64,000 bases of DNA from HKST-UBA178 sp965223815 (GCA_965223815.1 OZ245019.1:2728001-2792000), one strand, 5' to 3'. Positions 27,298 to 37,195 are shown, numbered from the stretch's first letter. Program-made: numbers and translations. The notes: generated by a model not told the origin, from the sequence alone.

Positions 27298-28812
27298 ATG
27301 GCGCACACAACCAATGAAAACCTGGAAACAGGAAGCGGCCAATACCGAAAAGTCACCCGAAAATGCTGCTGGACTCTGATCCTGACACTCCTTGCATTGA
27401 TCCTGCTCGCAATCCTGGCGTGGGTCAGGTTTGGTACCGACCGGGCCGTCTCCTACAACGACAATGAGGCACATTTCAAGTACGGCTCCACTGGTGGAGA
27501 GCGGGAGGCGGGATTCCCCTACTGGATCTGGAAGGCATTACCAAAAGTCTGCGCAGACCATCTACCCGGTGAAGGATACGCCTCTCTCGGGATGCTCTAC
27601 GAACCCGGCCACGATCTCCCTGTGGGGGTATCCAAGCGCCGCCTGACGGGTATGGACCGGGTTTTTCTCAATTGCGCCGCCTGTCATACCAACACTTATC
27701 GCGAAACACCGGATAGCGAACCCATACTGGTTTCCGGCATGCCCGCCAACAGCTTCGACCTGATGGGTTTCACCCAATTCTTTTTCGACTGTGCCGCGGA
27801 CGGCCGCTTTACCCCGAGCATCATCATTCCAACGATTCAAAGTATGGAGGCGGATCTCGACCTCATCGATCGTTACCTGGTATATCCCCTGGCGGTGCTC
27901 CTGATGCGCGACCAACTGATGATGCTGCGGCAGCGCTTTGCGTTCATCGCCGACCAGCCCGCCTGGGGACCCGGGCGGGTGGACACGTTCAATACCAACA
28001 AGGTGCAGTTCAATTTCCCCATGGATAATCTGGCACCTGAAGAGCTGCCGGGGGTCACTGACTTCCCCTCCATTTGGAATCAACGCCAGCGCCAAGGGAT
28101 GCAATTGCACTGGGATGGCAACAATTCACGAGTTGAAGAGAGGAACCGCAACGCCTCCTTTGGCACTGGCGCCACGCCCCCCACGCTGGATAGGTCAAGT
28201 ATCAAACGCATGGAAAACTGGCTTTTGGACGCAGCCCCTCCCGCCTGGCCATTCGGAAAAATCGACTCCGAGTTGGCGCAACAGGGAGCGGTCATCTACC
28301 GCCAGTATTGTCGCGATTGTCATGGGGTCAATGGCACCGATTTCAGTGGAAAATATGTGGGCAAAGTCGTTGCCATTGAGGAAATCGGCACTGACCGCCA
28401 TCGTCTGGATTCCTTTACGCGCGCGCTGGCATTGAATCTGGGCACCGTTTATGCCGGGTATGGGGACGAGCGTTTCAGCCATTTCCGCAAGACCAATGGC
28501 TACGCCAATATGCCCTTGGACGGTATTTGGCTGCGGGCGCCTTATCTACACAACGGCTCTGTACCGACGCTCCGCGATTTACTGGAGCCGAGTAGCAATC
28601 GACCGCGGACTTTCTATCGAGGTTATGACGTCTACGATCCGGAGAATATCGGTTTCGTATCCGACGTCTCCTCGGAAGGTGCTCGTCGGCATTTTTTGTT
28701 AGATACCAGCACGCCTGGCAATTCCAATCACGGGCACGAAGGACCCGCCTACGGTACCGCCCTCTCCGCGGATGACAAGCGCTCCCTATTGGAGTACCTA
28801 AAGACCTTCTGA
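27298..28812 (+). CDS. Membrane-anchored di-haem c-type cytochrome (RoxA-like), 504 aa
   Basis: A single N-terminal membrane helix at about residues 25-43 (WTLILTLLALILLAILAWV) anchors a periplasmic domain with CAACH (126-130) and CRDCH (338-342). WLRAPYLHNGSVPTLRDLL near residue 410 and TFYRGYDVYDP after it are shared with the next gene and are typical of the RoxA-like di-haem superfamily. The two genes are clearly paralogs, with the same layout and many identical blocks (YGSTGGEREAGFPYWI against YGSIGGENEAGIPYWI). They likely arose by tandem duplication. The substrate is unknown. Confidence 0.82.
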   Translation: MAHTTNENLETGSGQYRKVTRKCCWTLILTLLALILLAILAWVRFGTDRAVSYNDNEAHFKYGSTGGEREAGFPYWIWKALPKVCADHLPGEGYASLGMLYEPGHDLPVGVSKRRLTGMDRVFLNCAACHTNTYRETPDSEPILVSGMPANSFDLMGFTQFFFDCAADGRFTPSIIIPTIQSMEADLDLIDRYLVYPLAVLLMRDQLMMLRQRFAFIADQPAWGPGRVDTFNTNKVQFNFPMDNLAPEELPGVTDFPSIWNQRQRQGMQLHWDGNNSRVEERNRNASFGTGATPPTLDRSSIKRMENWLLDAAPPAWPFGKIDSELAQQGAVIYRQYCRDCHGVNGTDFSGKYVGKVVAIEEIGTDRHRLDSFTRALALNLGTVYAGYGDERFSHFRKTNGYANMPLDGIWLRAPYLHNGSVPTLRDLLEPSSNRPRTFYRGYDVYDPENIGFVSDVSSEGARRHFLLDTSTPGNSNHGHEGPAYGTALSADDKRSLLEYLKTF

Positions 28813-28847
28813 GCAGCTGCCTGAGGAATATAAGTTGGAGATTGACA

Positions 28848-30296
28848 ATGACGACCAGTAAACCGGGGTTGAAAAGAAAACTCAAGATCACCGCCGCAGT
28901 TGTCGTCCTCATGGCCGCGGTTACCGCATATATCGGCTGGTATAAATTTTTTAGAGAAGTTCCGCAACCTGCGTTCGCCACAGCCGACGAGCGCTTCATG
29001 TACGGCTCCATAGGCGGTGAAAACGAAGCAGGAATACCCTATTGGATATTTTTAGTGCTACCGCGCATGTTCCCGGAGTACCTCCCAGGACCCGGGGGAT
29101 ATGCCTCGCTTGGTGTTGCCTGGGAAGAAGGGCGTGAAACCCCGATTGGATTCACCAAAAAAACCGTGGGCTTCCCCAGGGTTGGCAACACCTGTGCGGT
29201 GTGTCATACCGCCAGTTATCGGATTTCCGAAAATGCCAAACCCCAATTCGTTGCCGCCGGACCCGGCCACACCTCAAATGTCCAGGGTTTCTTCCGTTTT
29301 CTGCGTGACGCCACCGGGGATCCACGTTTCAATGCCGACAATCTCCTCGATGAAATTGGCCTGGTCACTGAATTATCCTGGTTGGACAGCCTGCTCTACC
29401 GATTCATTATCATCCCGTTTACCCAAAAGGCGATCCAGGAGCGCAACTTCGACTGGATGGAACGGGAGGATATGGCAAACTGGGGTCACGGCCGCGACGA
29501 TGCCATGAACCTCACTAAGTACTTCATGCTCGATATGGAGGAAGATGGCAGCTATGGGCCCACCGACTTTCCCTCCATCTGGAATCTGCAGAAGTACAAG
29601 CCAGAAGAAGGTATGCGCATGAACTGGGATGGCGCCACTTTTGACGCTTACTCGGTACTGACGGACTCAGCGCTCGGTATCGTGGCAGAGCCCCAGGATG
29701 ATTTCGTAGAGCAAATGAAGTGGCTCCACGAGTACTTACTCACATTGCCTCCCCCGACATATCCTCTTCCCATTGACAATGCGCTGGCGGAAACGGGCAG
29801 CGTCATATTCCAACAGCAATGCAGCCGCTGCCATGACAGCGATCGCACCGGCAAGCGCATACCCCTTGCCGAATTGGGCACTGATGGTAATCGCATCGAC
29901 AGTTGGAACCATGAAGCGGCAAAAGCAGCCAATGTGACCGCAGCCGAGCTGGGCGTTGACCGCAGGGGCATGGTGGAGGATGAACCATTAGATGGTTACA
30001 TCGCTGTTCATCTTGATGGAGTCTGGTTGCGAGCCCCTTATCTCCACAACGGCTCGGTCCCCACTGTCAGAGATCTGCTCAATCCAGCGAAAGATCGCCC
30101 AATCAGTTTCTACCGGGGATACGATCTGTACGATCCGGTCAATCTAGGATTCGTGACCCAGGGCGACAAGGCCAGCCGCTTCGGGAGCCTCCACGACACC
30201 CGCCGCCGGGGCAACGGAAACCAAGGCCATGAATACGGTGTGGAATTATCTGAACCGGATAAAACGGCTCTCATAGAGTACCTCAAGACCCTGTGA
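28848..30296 (+). CDS. Membrane-anchored di-haem c-type cytochrome (RoxA-like), paralog of upstream gene, 482 aa
   Basis: The start is the ATG 28848 with GGAG 7 nt upstream. An N-terminal helix (ITAAVVVLMAAVTAYIGW) is followed by haem motifs CAVCH (116-120) and CSRCH (325-329) and by the shared WLRAPYLHNGSVPTVRDLL block. It ends the operon; no strong terminator hairpin was seen before gdhA, which has its own ribosome-binding site 240 bp later. The two neighbouring paralogs differ in the residues around the second haem (CRDCH against CSRCH), so they may differ in redox potential. Confidence 0.82.
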   Translation: MTTSKPGLKRKLKITAAVVVLMAAVTAYIGWYKFFREVPQPAFATADERFMYGSIGGENEAGIPYWIFLVLPRMFPEYLPGPGGYASLGVAWEEGRETPIGFTKKTVGFPRVGNTCAVCHTASYRISENAKPQFVAAGPGHTSNVQGFFRFLRDATGDPRFNADNLLDEIGLVTELSWLDSLLYRFIIIPFTQKAIQERNFDWMEREDMANWGHGRDDAMNLTKYFMLDMEEDGSYGPTDFPSIWNLQKYKPEEGMRMNWDGATFDAYSVLTDSALGIVAEPQDDFVEQMKWLHEYLLTLPPPTYPLPIDNALAETGSVIFQQQCSRCHDSDRTGKRIPLAELGTDGNRIDSWNHEAAKAANVTAAELGVDRRGMVEDEPLDGYIAVHLDGVWLRAPYLHNGSVPTVRDLLNPAKDRPISFYRGYDLYDPVNLGFVTQGDKASRFGSLHDTRRRGNGNQGHEYGVELSEPDKTALIEYLKTL

Positions 30297-30539
30297 GACG
30301 GACCGGGGGGATAGGGGGTGACGGCGTCTGTTCATCGCAATCAGTCCACCAGATCCGTAAAAGACCGGACAAATCCACTGGCAATCCCTCTTGCGTCAGG
30401 GTCTGGATACAACGCGAAGAAAACTGGACGGCTGCCCTCGTAGCTGGTCGATGACAGCGAGTGCTGGCAAAATGCAGTTTGCCACTTGAATCTGGTAGTC
30501 CCCTGATCAAGCCCATCGATAGAAAAGGATAGAGAAAAT

Positions 30540-31898
30540 ATGACGGATACAGGCCATGTCAATCTCCAGCAGTTCATGGAAGGCGTTAAAAGACGTAATC
30601 CAGGACAGGTTGAATTTGTGCAGGCGGTGCAGGAAGTTGCAGAGGACATATTCGATTTCATCCAGGACAAGAACGAGTATCACGAGTATCAGCTACTTCG
30701 ACGGATCGCTGAGCCGGACAGGGTCGTCAGCTTCAGGGTCTGTTGGGAAGACGACAACAACAATATTCGAGTACAGCGTGGCTGGCGGGTCCAGAACAAC
30801 AATGCGATAGGGCCTTACAAGGGAGGCATACGCTTCCATCGCGATGTCAATGAGAGCGTGCTCAAGTTTCTCGCCTTCGAGCAAACATTCAAAAACAGCT
30901 TGACCGGGCTGCCAATGGGTGGTGGTAAGGGGGGAGCGAACTTCAACCCCAAAGGCAAGTCTGATCACGAAGTCATGCGTTTCTGCCAATCGTTCATGAC
31001 TGAACTCTACCGGCATGTGGGCCAGGATACGGATGTTCCAGCAGGCGATATTGGAGTAGGCGCCCGTGAAATAGGATACATGTTCGGCCAGTACAAACGA
31101 ATCACCAATGAATTTACCGGCGTACTGACCGGCAAAGCACTTGAGTATGGCGGAAGTCTCATTCGCTCGGAAGCAACCGGCTACGGAGCCGTCTATTTTT
31201 TGCAGAACATGCTTCAGCGAGCGGGCAGTTCAATTGAAGGAAAAAGATGCGTGGTTTCAGGTTCGGGTAACGTGGCCACTCACGCGGCAGAGAAGATCAA
31301 CCAGCTTGGTGGCAAGGTTCTCACCCTTTCCGATTCCGGTGGTTTTATCTATGATCCCGAGGGCATAGACCAGGAAAAATTAAACTGGATCAAGGAGCAC
31401 AAGACACGCCGCCGCGGTAGAGTTGCGGACTACGTCAAGGAGTACAAGAAGGCCGAGTTTTACGAGGGCATGCGACCTTGGTCTGTAGAGTGTGATCTTG
31501 CTTTACCCTGCGCAACCCAGAACGAGATCAATGGTAAGGATGCGCGAACACTACTGAAAAACGGCTGCATCGGTGTATCGGAAGGTGCCAATATGCCAAC
31601 CGATTTGGATGGCGTGCATGCCTTCAAAGCGGCCAGGATTCTCTTTGCACCCGGTAAGGCGGCCAATGCCGGCGGAGTTGCAGTCTCCGGGTTGGAGATG
31701 AGTCAAAATTCAGCTCGCATCTCGTGGAAGGAAGAGGAGTTGCAGCAGTTGCTGGTTGATATCATGCAGCGCATTCATGATAGTTGTGTCGAGTATGGTG
31801 GGGCGCCGGGCGGTGACCACATCGATTATGTTCGCGGTGCCAATATCGCGGGCTTTATCAAAGTAGCAGACGCAATGCTGGCGTACGGTGTGGTGTAG
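30540..31898 (+). CDS. gdhA: NADP-dependent glutamate dehydrogenase
   Basis: This 452-aa protein matches the hexameric bacterial glutamate dehydrogenase family in length and motifs. It has GPYKGGIRFHRDV, the catalytic-Lys segment LPMGGGKGGANFNPKGKS, PAGDIGVGAREIGYMFGQYK and the Rossmann segment VVSGSGNVATHAAEK. It forms glutamate from 2-oxoglutarate and ammonia, probably with NADPH. This connects nitrogen assimilation to the reductant and 2-oxoglutarate handled by the genes at 1-18 kb. It appears to be transcribed alone; AGGATAGAG lies upstream of the ATG. Confidence 0.95.
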   Translation: MTDTGHVNLQQFMEGVKRRNPGQVEFVQAVQEVAEDIFDFIQDKNEYHEYQLLRRIAEPDRVVSFRVCWEDDNNNIRVQRGWRVQNNNAIGPYKGGIRFHRDVNESVLKFLAFEQTFKNSLTGLPMGGGKGGANFNPKGKSDHEVMRFCQSFMTELYRHVGQDTDVPAGDIGVGAREIGYMFGQYKRITNEFTGVLTGKALEYGGSLIRSEATGYGAVYFLQNMLQRAGSSIEGKRCVVSGSGNVATHAAEKINQLGGKVLTLSDSGGFIYDPEGIDQEKLNWIKEHKTRRRGRVADYVKEYKKAEFYEGMRPWSVECDLALPCATQNEINGKDARTLLKNGCIGVSEGANMPTDLDGVHAFKAARILFAPGKAANAGGVAVSGLEMSQNSARISWKEEELQQLLVDIMQRIHDSCVEYGGAPGGDHIDYVRGANIAGFIKVADAMLAYGVV

Positions 31899-32008
31899 CG
31901 CTCGCAGCTACTCCCGAGCTTTCGACTGTTACATGTGACAATTGGTAACCACAACTATTGGTGGCGGACGGGGGTCTCAATAACATCGTCCCCTACCCGC
32001 CTCCGTAG

Positions 32009-32887
32009 TTATCCCAAGTGGCTGGGCTTGAATTTCTTGTTCATCGTATTTTCCGTCATCTCTGGTGAACTGTAGAACTCTTCGACAAAAGTCTGCTCTT
32101 CAATCGGCGGCCGGACATAACCGATATTATCCTGCCGCGTGGGCAGGGTGATGTGCTCAGGACTCACATCCTGGTAGGGGATCATGCTGAGCAGGTGGCG
32201 AATGCAGTTCAGGCGTGCATGCTTCTTGATGTCGGCATTGACCACATACCAGGGTGCCTGCTTTATGTCGGTATATGCGAACATCGCGTCCTTTGCTTTG
32301 GAGTACTCCAACCAACGACTCCGGGACTCCAGGTCCATCGGGCTCAACTTCCAGCGTTTCAGTGGGTCGGTCAATCGGCTCTGAAATCGGCGTTCCTGCT
32401 CTTCGTCACTTACCGAGAACCAGTATTTGATGAGAATGATACCGGAGCGAATCAGCATACGTTCGAATTCAGGGCAAGAACGAAGAAATTCCTCGTACTC
32501 CTCTTCTGTGCAAAATCCCATGACCCGCTCCACCCCTGCGCGGTTGTACCAACTGCGGTCGAACAGGGCCATCTCACCGGCGGCGGGGAGATGGGGAACA
32601 TAACGTTGAAAGTACCATTGGCTCTTTTGCCGTTCAGTTGGTGTACCCAATGCAACAACCGGGCATACGCGCGGGCTGAGGTACTGTGTAATCCGTTTGA
32701 TGACCCCGCCCTTACCGGCGGCATCCCGCCCCTCGAAAATCACCACTACGCGAAGGCCCTCATATTTAATCCACTCCTGCAACTTCACCAGCTCGATCTG
32801 CAGCCTGTTGAGCTCTTTCTCATACAGATTGTTGGGAATCTTATAAGGTTTGGGTTTCTTATTGGTTTTCTGCTCATTATTCGCCAC
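32009..32887 (-). CDS. ppk2: Polyphosphate kinase 2
   Basis: This 292-aa protein has the PPK2 family Walker A motif FEGRDAAGKGGVIKRI (about 50-65), a lid-and-Walker-B region ALFDRSWYNRAGVERVMGF, and the family's KYWFSVSDEEQERRF and WKLSPMDLESR segments. It transfers phosphate between polyphosphate and nucleoside diphosphates or monophosphates. The single-domain length fits class I/II PPK2. It converges on gdhA. In an organism using inorganic energy sources, a polyphosphate buffer of the nucleotide pool is a sensible role. Confidence 0.95.
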   Translation of the reverse strand: MANNEQKTNKKPKPYKIPNNLYEKELNRLQIELVKLQEWIKYEGLRVVVIFEGRDAAGKGGVIKRITQYLSPRVCPVVALGTPTERQKSQWYFQRYVPHLPAAGEMALFDRSWYNRAGVERVMGFCTEEEYEEFLRSCPEFERMLIRSGIILIKYWFSVSDEEQERRFQSRLTDPLKRWKLSPMDLESRSRWLEYSKAKDAMFAYTDIKQAPWYVVNADIKKHARLNCIRHLLSMIPYQDVSPEHITLPTRQDNIGYVRPPIEEQTFVEEFYSSPEMTENTMNKKFKPSHLG

Positions 32888-33585
32888 GCCAATTATCCTC
32901 TGTTTTCTTGGTTGGAAGGCTCAAACACCAGGGTTCGCAAATCCCGTTCCAGCCCTTTAGCCATTAAGCCCAGGCCGGTTGTGTCCTATGACCTTAGATC
33001 AGAACACGCTCCATTGAATCGCCTGGGTAGGTGTTTCCTCATCGACATCTATCAAGCCAAGCATAATCCCCTGTTGAGCAGCCTAGACAACGCTCTCACC
33101 TGAAGTGACCAGGGTTCAGCCGATCACCATCGGGGATTTGATCAAGTATAGTTGCTATAAACGCCCTTTTCCCGGGTTCCCGGGAGATTGGGTTATTGCC
33201 AGGAGGTAGACTATCCATCCCTCAAGCCATTTATGTTTGGCCGCCAACTTTCGATTTCAGGTAGTCTCAGCTTCAATGGCGGGTCTTTCATGCGCGTTTT
33301 TCCCGCACACAAGACCTGCAGGAGATGATAGAAATCTCCCGGCTATATTAAGAGGCAATATGTAAAAAGCGGCGTCCATTTGAGTAGCAGTCATTTAATT
33401 CTTCATGTAACCTCATTCTGAGTAAGCTTGGTTGTGTATACTCCCTCCTGGGTTCTGACTTCTCAACGGGTCACCAGTGTCTTGTACACATATCTCTACA
33501 CCGGCCGACTAACAGGGTGGAGCAAATAATCTAATACCGGCTTAAACACTGAACAGCATACAGTAGCTGATCAATGGAGAATAAG
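32888..33585. other. Intergenic region between ppk2 and the OmpA-like gene
   Basis: About 700 bp with no supported gene. It must carry the divergent promoters of ppk2 (leftward) and of the OmpA-like lipoprotein gene (rightward). I saw no repeat, RNA-like structure or mobile-element end. Confidence 0.4.
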
Positions 33586-34302
33586 ATGAGTAATGCAGCT
33601 AATGTCAAAGAACACGCACAATCAAAAGCGCCAATATTCAGAAAAACGGCACTGTCGACCCTAGTTGGTCTGGCGGTCGTTATCAGCGGTTGTCAGAGCA
33701 ATCCCTTTCAGACAGAGAATCCCTACACCGGTGAGACGGAGATCAACAAAACCACCAAAGGCGCGGGTATCGGTGCGGTCGCCGGCTTGGTTGCAGGGGC
33801 CATCGCCGGCGGCAGCCGCAAGGACCTACTAATCGGTGCGGGCGTCGGCGCACTAGCTGGCGGAGCCGTCGGCTATTACATGGATAGGCAGGATGCCAAA
33901 CTGCGCGCCCAACTGCGCGGTACCGGCGTTAGCGTTACCCGAATCGGTGACCAGATTGCGTTGAATATGCCAGGAAATGTGACCTTTGCCACCAACTCCA
34001 GCAATATCTCAGCGGAGTTCTACGATGTTCTGAATTCCGTGGCGTTGGTTCTTAATGAGTTCGACAAGACCTATGTGGATGTTATCGGCCACACCGACAG
34101 CACTGGATCGCTCGAATTCAATCAAAGTCTCTCGGAACAGAGAGCTTCCAGCGTCACACGCTACCTCACCAGCCAGAAAGTATTACCCGCACGCATACTG
34201 ACTCGCGGTTTGGGACCAAGCTCTCCGGTTGCATCAAATGACACGGTGGGAGGGCGCGCATTGAATCGCCGGGTTGAAATCATCTTGACCCCGGTTACCT
34301 AA
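33586..34302 (+). CDS. OmpA-family peptidoglycan-binding lipoprotein (YiaD-like)
   Basis: 238 aa from the ATG 33586 (GGAGAATAAG upstream). The lipobox VISGC puts the lipidated residue at Cys36. A glycine-zipper region follows (GAGIGAVAGLVAGAIAGGS and GAGVGALAGGAVGYYMD), then a C-terminal OmpA domain (about 120-238) with the peptidoglycan-binding VIGHTDSTGSLEFNQSLSEQRA pattern split over residues of the usual HTDxxG...N..LS..RA signature, and LNRRVEIIL at the end. It should tether the outer membrane to the cell wall. It is a monocistronic gene. Confidence 0.9.
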   Translation: MSNAANVKEHAQSKAPIFRKTALSTLVGLAVVISGCQSNPFQTENPYTGETEINKTTKGAGIGAVAGLVAGAIAGGSRKDLLIGAGVGALAGGAVGYYMDRQDAKLRAQLRGTGVSVTRIGDQIALNMPGNVTFATNSSNISAEFYDVLNSVALVLNEFDKTYVDVIGHTDSTGSLEFNQSLSEQRASSVTRYLTSQKVLPARILTRGLGPSSPVASNDTVGGRALNRRVEIILTPVT

Positions 34303-34671
34303 ATCCATATACAGTTGCGATCCGCCACGCATGGATGCCGCGGACCGTTTCGATTCCATCACGGAATTCTGCCTCATCAGTAATACAGGCACCATCATAC
34401 ATTGGGCACAGGAGATCTTGCCTTGGTGGCAAATAACCGAGAACGAAGTAGCAACGGGACCTCACGCAAACGCAGTTAGAGCACTAAAGAGAGGTCCCCA
34501 GGAAGGCTAAAGTGATACAGTAAACGCTATCGTTTAATGGTTACATCTCATGGTAAGATGTTAAATAATTTTCTAGATATATACCCTATCTATATGTATA
34601 TATTAGACATTATTTTATAAAAATTATCGAATGCGTTTTTCCGTCTGGTCGTGTCGTGACGACATCCCTTT
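34303..34671. other. AT-rich intergenic region downstream of OmpA-like and porin genes
   Basis: About 370 bp between two convergent genes. The part at 34550-34630 is very AT-rich. No gene, clear terminator hairpin with T-run or repeat was identified. Confidence 0.4.
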
Positions 34672-35676
34672 TCAGAAATCGTGACGAAAACCCAGGGTGA
34701 AGACGTCGCCATCCAGTACGGTATAAGTTCCATCACTGTTTCGGCCAACACCGGAGGGTTCACCGTATTCCACATAGGTTCGGGTTCGCTTGCTGAAATT
34801 ATACTGCCAACTCAGTGCCCAGGTTGTACCATCGACTTTGCCTATTTCCGCATTACCGTAAATCCCTCGAAGGGTATTGTTTCCCAGATAGAATTCTCCT
34901 GCGATGGCCCAACTCTCCAGATCATCGGCATCAGTTCCGGAAAATACCTTTTCTCCATTCTCGTATTGTGCAATGAGCTTGGCCATGCCGAAATTCCAAC
35001 TGCCGGAGGCGCCCAGGAGGTGTGAGTCGTCTTTGTCACCTGCCTCGTAGCTCTTAACATAACTGATACCGATACTGGCAGGTCCGTTTTCGTAGTCACC
35101 GGAAATGTTCCAGGCATCGACGCCACTCTTGGCCTCGTTGGCGCCATCCAGGATAGCCATCAAGGATGCAGTAAAGCCGCTGAAATTGGGCGTCTCGTAG
35201 AGGACCGAATTACCCGTTCGGAAAAGCCCAAAGTAGTAGGCATTATAGGCATCGTTGTTAAAAATATCGGTCTTGTTCGCCGAGCCGTAGTAAGGAGTCC
35301 ACTGACGACCGATGGCTGCCTTTCCCCAACCTCCGTTCAAACCTGCATACGCCAGACGATTTTTGAGACCACCCGCTGTGGAGCCGCCGGATGCGCTGTC
35401 AAAGGCCCACTCCGCCTGAAAAATGGCCCTTAAACCATTACCCAAATCGTCTGAGCCCTTGACACCGATACGCGTGGTACGTGTGTTGATTCCCCAAGCT
35501 CCCTCTGTTTCGATATCATTTGCGGGATCGCGGTTACCGTCGACGTCAAATGCCTTGGCATCACCATCGATATAGTTGAGCATCGTATCGAGCCGCCCAT
35601 AAAGGGTGGTTTCGGCGCCAGCCGACGGGGCAATCATGGTTGCCAAGATCGCCAGTGAGATCGATGTCTTTTTCAT
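34672..35676 (-). CDS. Gram-negative outer-membrane porin
   Basis: This 334-aa protein has a cleavable signal peptide (MKKTSISLAILATMIAPSAGA) followed by ETTLYGRLDTMLNY, the usual first strand of general trimeric porins. Alternating amphipathic beta strands run throughout, with GIKGSEDLG-like GVKGSDDLGNGLRAIFQAEW and RLAYAGLNGGWGKAAIGRQW. It ends in the outer-membrane signature FTLGFRHDF with a terminal Phe. It would be a passive diffusion channel. It is a single gene; an IS5-type element lies just upstream at 35820, leaving only about 140 bp of native upstream DNA before the insertion. Confidence 0.93.
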   Translation of the reverse strand: MKKTSISLAILATMIAPSAGAETTLYGRLDTMLNYIDGDAKAFDVDGNRDPANDIETEGAWGINTRTTRIGVKGSDDLGNGLRAIFQAEWAFDSASGGSTAGGLKNRLAYAGLNGGWGKAAIGRQWTPYYGSANKTDIFNNDAYNAYYFGLFRTGNSVLYETPNFSGFTASLMAILDGANEAKSGVDAWNISGDYENGPASIGISYVKSYEAGDKDDSHLLGASGSWNFGMAKLIAQYENGEKVFSGTDADDLESWAIAGEFYLGNNTLRGIYGNAEIGKVDGTTWALSWQYNFSKRTRTYVEYGEPSGVGRNSDGTYTVLDGDVFTLGFRHDF

Positions 35677-35819
35677 CCTCGTCTTTCCCCTGTTGGACTA
35701 TCCAGTTTATTATGCTTGAAAAATTGTCCCAGCTCCTTCTTTATCAGAAACGGGACTGTTGAAGTAAAGTCCTGCGTCCTTAGTGAGAATCAAAGTAGCC
35801 AATCCTGCTGAACAACTAG

Positions 35820-36625
35820 GGCCTGTTAACACTAATTTTGATAAAATCATCGGATGAAAATCACATCCGAAGAATTCAAACTCATCAAAGAATTGCTGCC
35901 AAAACAAAGGGGTAATGTCACCGTATCGAACCTGCACGTGCTTAACGCAGTTTTGTATGTAGCGGAACAAGGCTGCAAATGGCGGGCGTTACCGAAGAAA
36001 TTCGGCAACTGGCACACGATTTATACGCGAATGAACCGATGGGCCAAGCAAGGTGTTTTGGATGATGTCTTCTCGGAGCTGCAAGCCAACGACATCATCA
36101 ACATTCAGGTTGAGCATGTTTCAGTAGACAGCACCGCCGTGAAAGTGCATCCAGACGGTACGGGCGCGTTAAAAAAAACGGCCCGCAAGCGATCGGTAAA
36201 TCGCGAGCCGGATGGACAACTAAGATTCATATGGTAGCGGCGAATGAAAGGACCGCGGTTACGTTCTCGCTGTCGCCCGGTCAGGCGGGCGATGCGCCGG
36301 AAGGCAGAAAACTATTGAAATCCCTTGAGAATCAAGGTTGGGAAGGAACTCACGTGATCATGGACCGAGCCTACGAAGGCGACGAGACACTACAGTTGGT
36401 GCTGGACCTGGAAATGATTCCGGTAGTGCCTCCCAAGAGCAACCGTCTGACAAAATGGGACTATGACAAAGCGTTGTACAAAAAGCGCAATGAGGTCGAA
36501 CGCCTCTTTCGACGGCTAAAAGGTTTTCGCCGAATCTTTTCCCGTTTCGATAAGTTGGATGTTGTCTTCTTGTTCTTTATTAACTTCGCGTTGATTACCG
36601 ATACGCTGATTAGTGTTAACAGGCC
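35820..36625 (+). mobile_element. IS5-family (IS427-like) insertion sequence, 806 bp
   Basis: Perfect terminal inverted repeats GGCCTGTTAACACTAAT at both ends, flanked by a duplicated CTAG (35816-35819 and 36626-36629). It contains one transposase split into two overlapping frames. The length, CTAG/TA-type target and split frame match the IS427 group of IS5. The element looks intact, so it may still be mobile. Confidence 0.9.
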
Positions 36626-36629
36626 CTAG
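35854..36629 (+). CDS. IS5/IS427-type DDE transposase, made by -1 frameshift (OrfA 35854-36237, OrfB 36231-36629)
   Basis: The first frame encodes the N-terminal DUF4096-like domain (EQGCKWRALPKKFGNWHTIYTRMNRW). It then carries SVDSTAVKVHPDG with the first catalytic Asp. The second frame holds VIMDRAYEGDE (second Asp) and KRNEVERLFRRLKGFRRI (Glu). The frames join at a run of eight A (36171-36178): read before the run in one frame and after it in the -1 frame, the sequence becomes GPQAIGKSRAGWTTKIHMVA, the expected family continuation. The final TAG at 36627-36629 lies in the target duplication. Confidence 0.88.
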
Positions 36630-36877
36630 GGTAGCCTCTGCTGTCAACAAACTGCCCCGCGCCGATGTCATAACACAAAAGTGCTCTGAACCACCACTAT
36701 GGCGAGCATTCCTTGCTAGTTTATCAACGGTTTATAATGGGCCTGTCAAGCACGCCAGCTGCTTGCATGAGTAGCTTTGGGAAAAGCCACTAAATGATTG
36801 ATCAAAGCCTCTATAAAGGGAACGAGCTAGCAACCACTCCGAGCGGTTATAGAGCACAAACTCAGGAGTGAATTGAT

Positions 36878-37195
36878 TTGTTAGTGCGTAGCTGGTTGGA
36901 GATTGTAAACCTCCAAGGCCAACACCACAATCGCTGCCTTATTAATGTGCGAGTCAAACCCAAACCGTATGCCCCATCGCAGATTTTGCTGCACACTCCT
37001 CTTTCGACTGCGGACATGTTCCACAATCGATTTCGCAACGCATACCATTGTTTAGAGGAGCACCGAGATAAGACGGTCTCACGATTCATCGTGGACGATC
37101 AATCCGGCTTACCTCAACTCGATGCACGCTTTTTCGAGATCATGCCGGGAGGTTGGATTATCGCCTCAAAAAGTGTCACACAAATGCCATCATAA
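36878..37195 (+). CDS. Hypothetical protein (105 aa)
   Basis: The open frame begins at a TTG (36878) with AGGAG about 9 nt upstream, which supports translation. The product (MLVRSWLEIVNLQGQHHN...) has no signal peptide, membrane helix or motif that I recognise. The stop falls in a sharply AT-rich stretch. It lies between an IS5-type element and a TIR gene in a region that looks accessory. It could also be the remnant of a longer gene. Confidence 0.4.
   Translation: MLVRSWLEIVNLQGQHHNRCLINVRVKPKPYAPSQILLHTPLSTADMFHNRFRNAYHCLEEHRDKTVSRFIVDDQSGLPQLDARFFEIMPGGWIIASKSVTQMPS

Noticed and set aside
32153..33103. 316-codon plus-strand frame over ppk2
   Set aside because: Antisense shadow of the well-supported ppk2 gene, with no motif or start signal.
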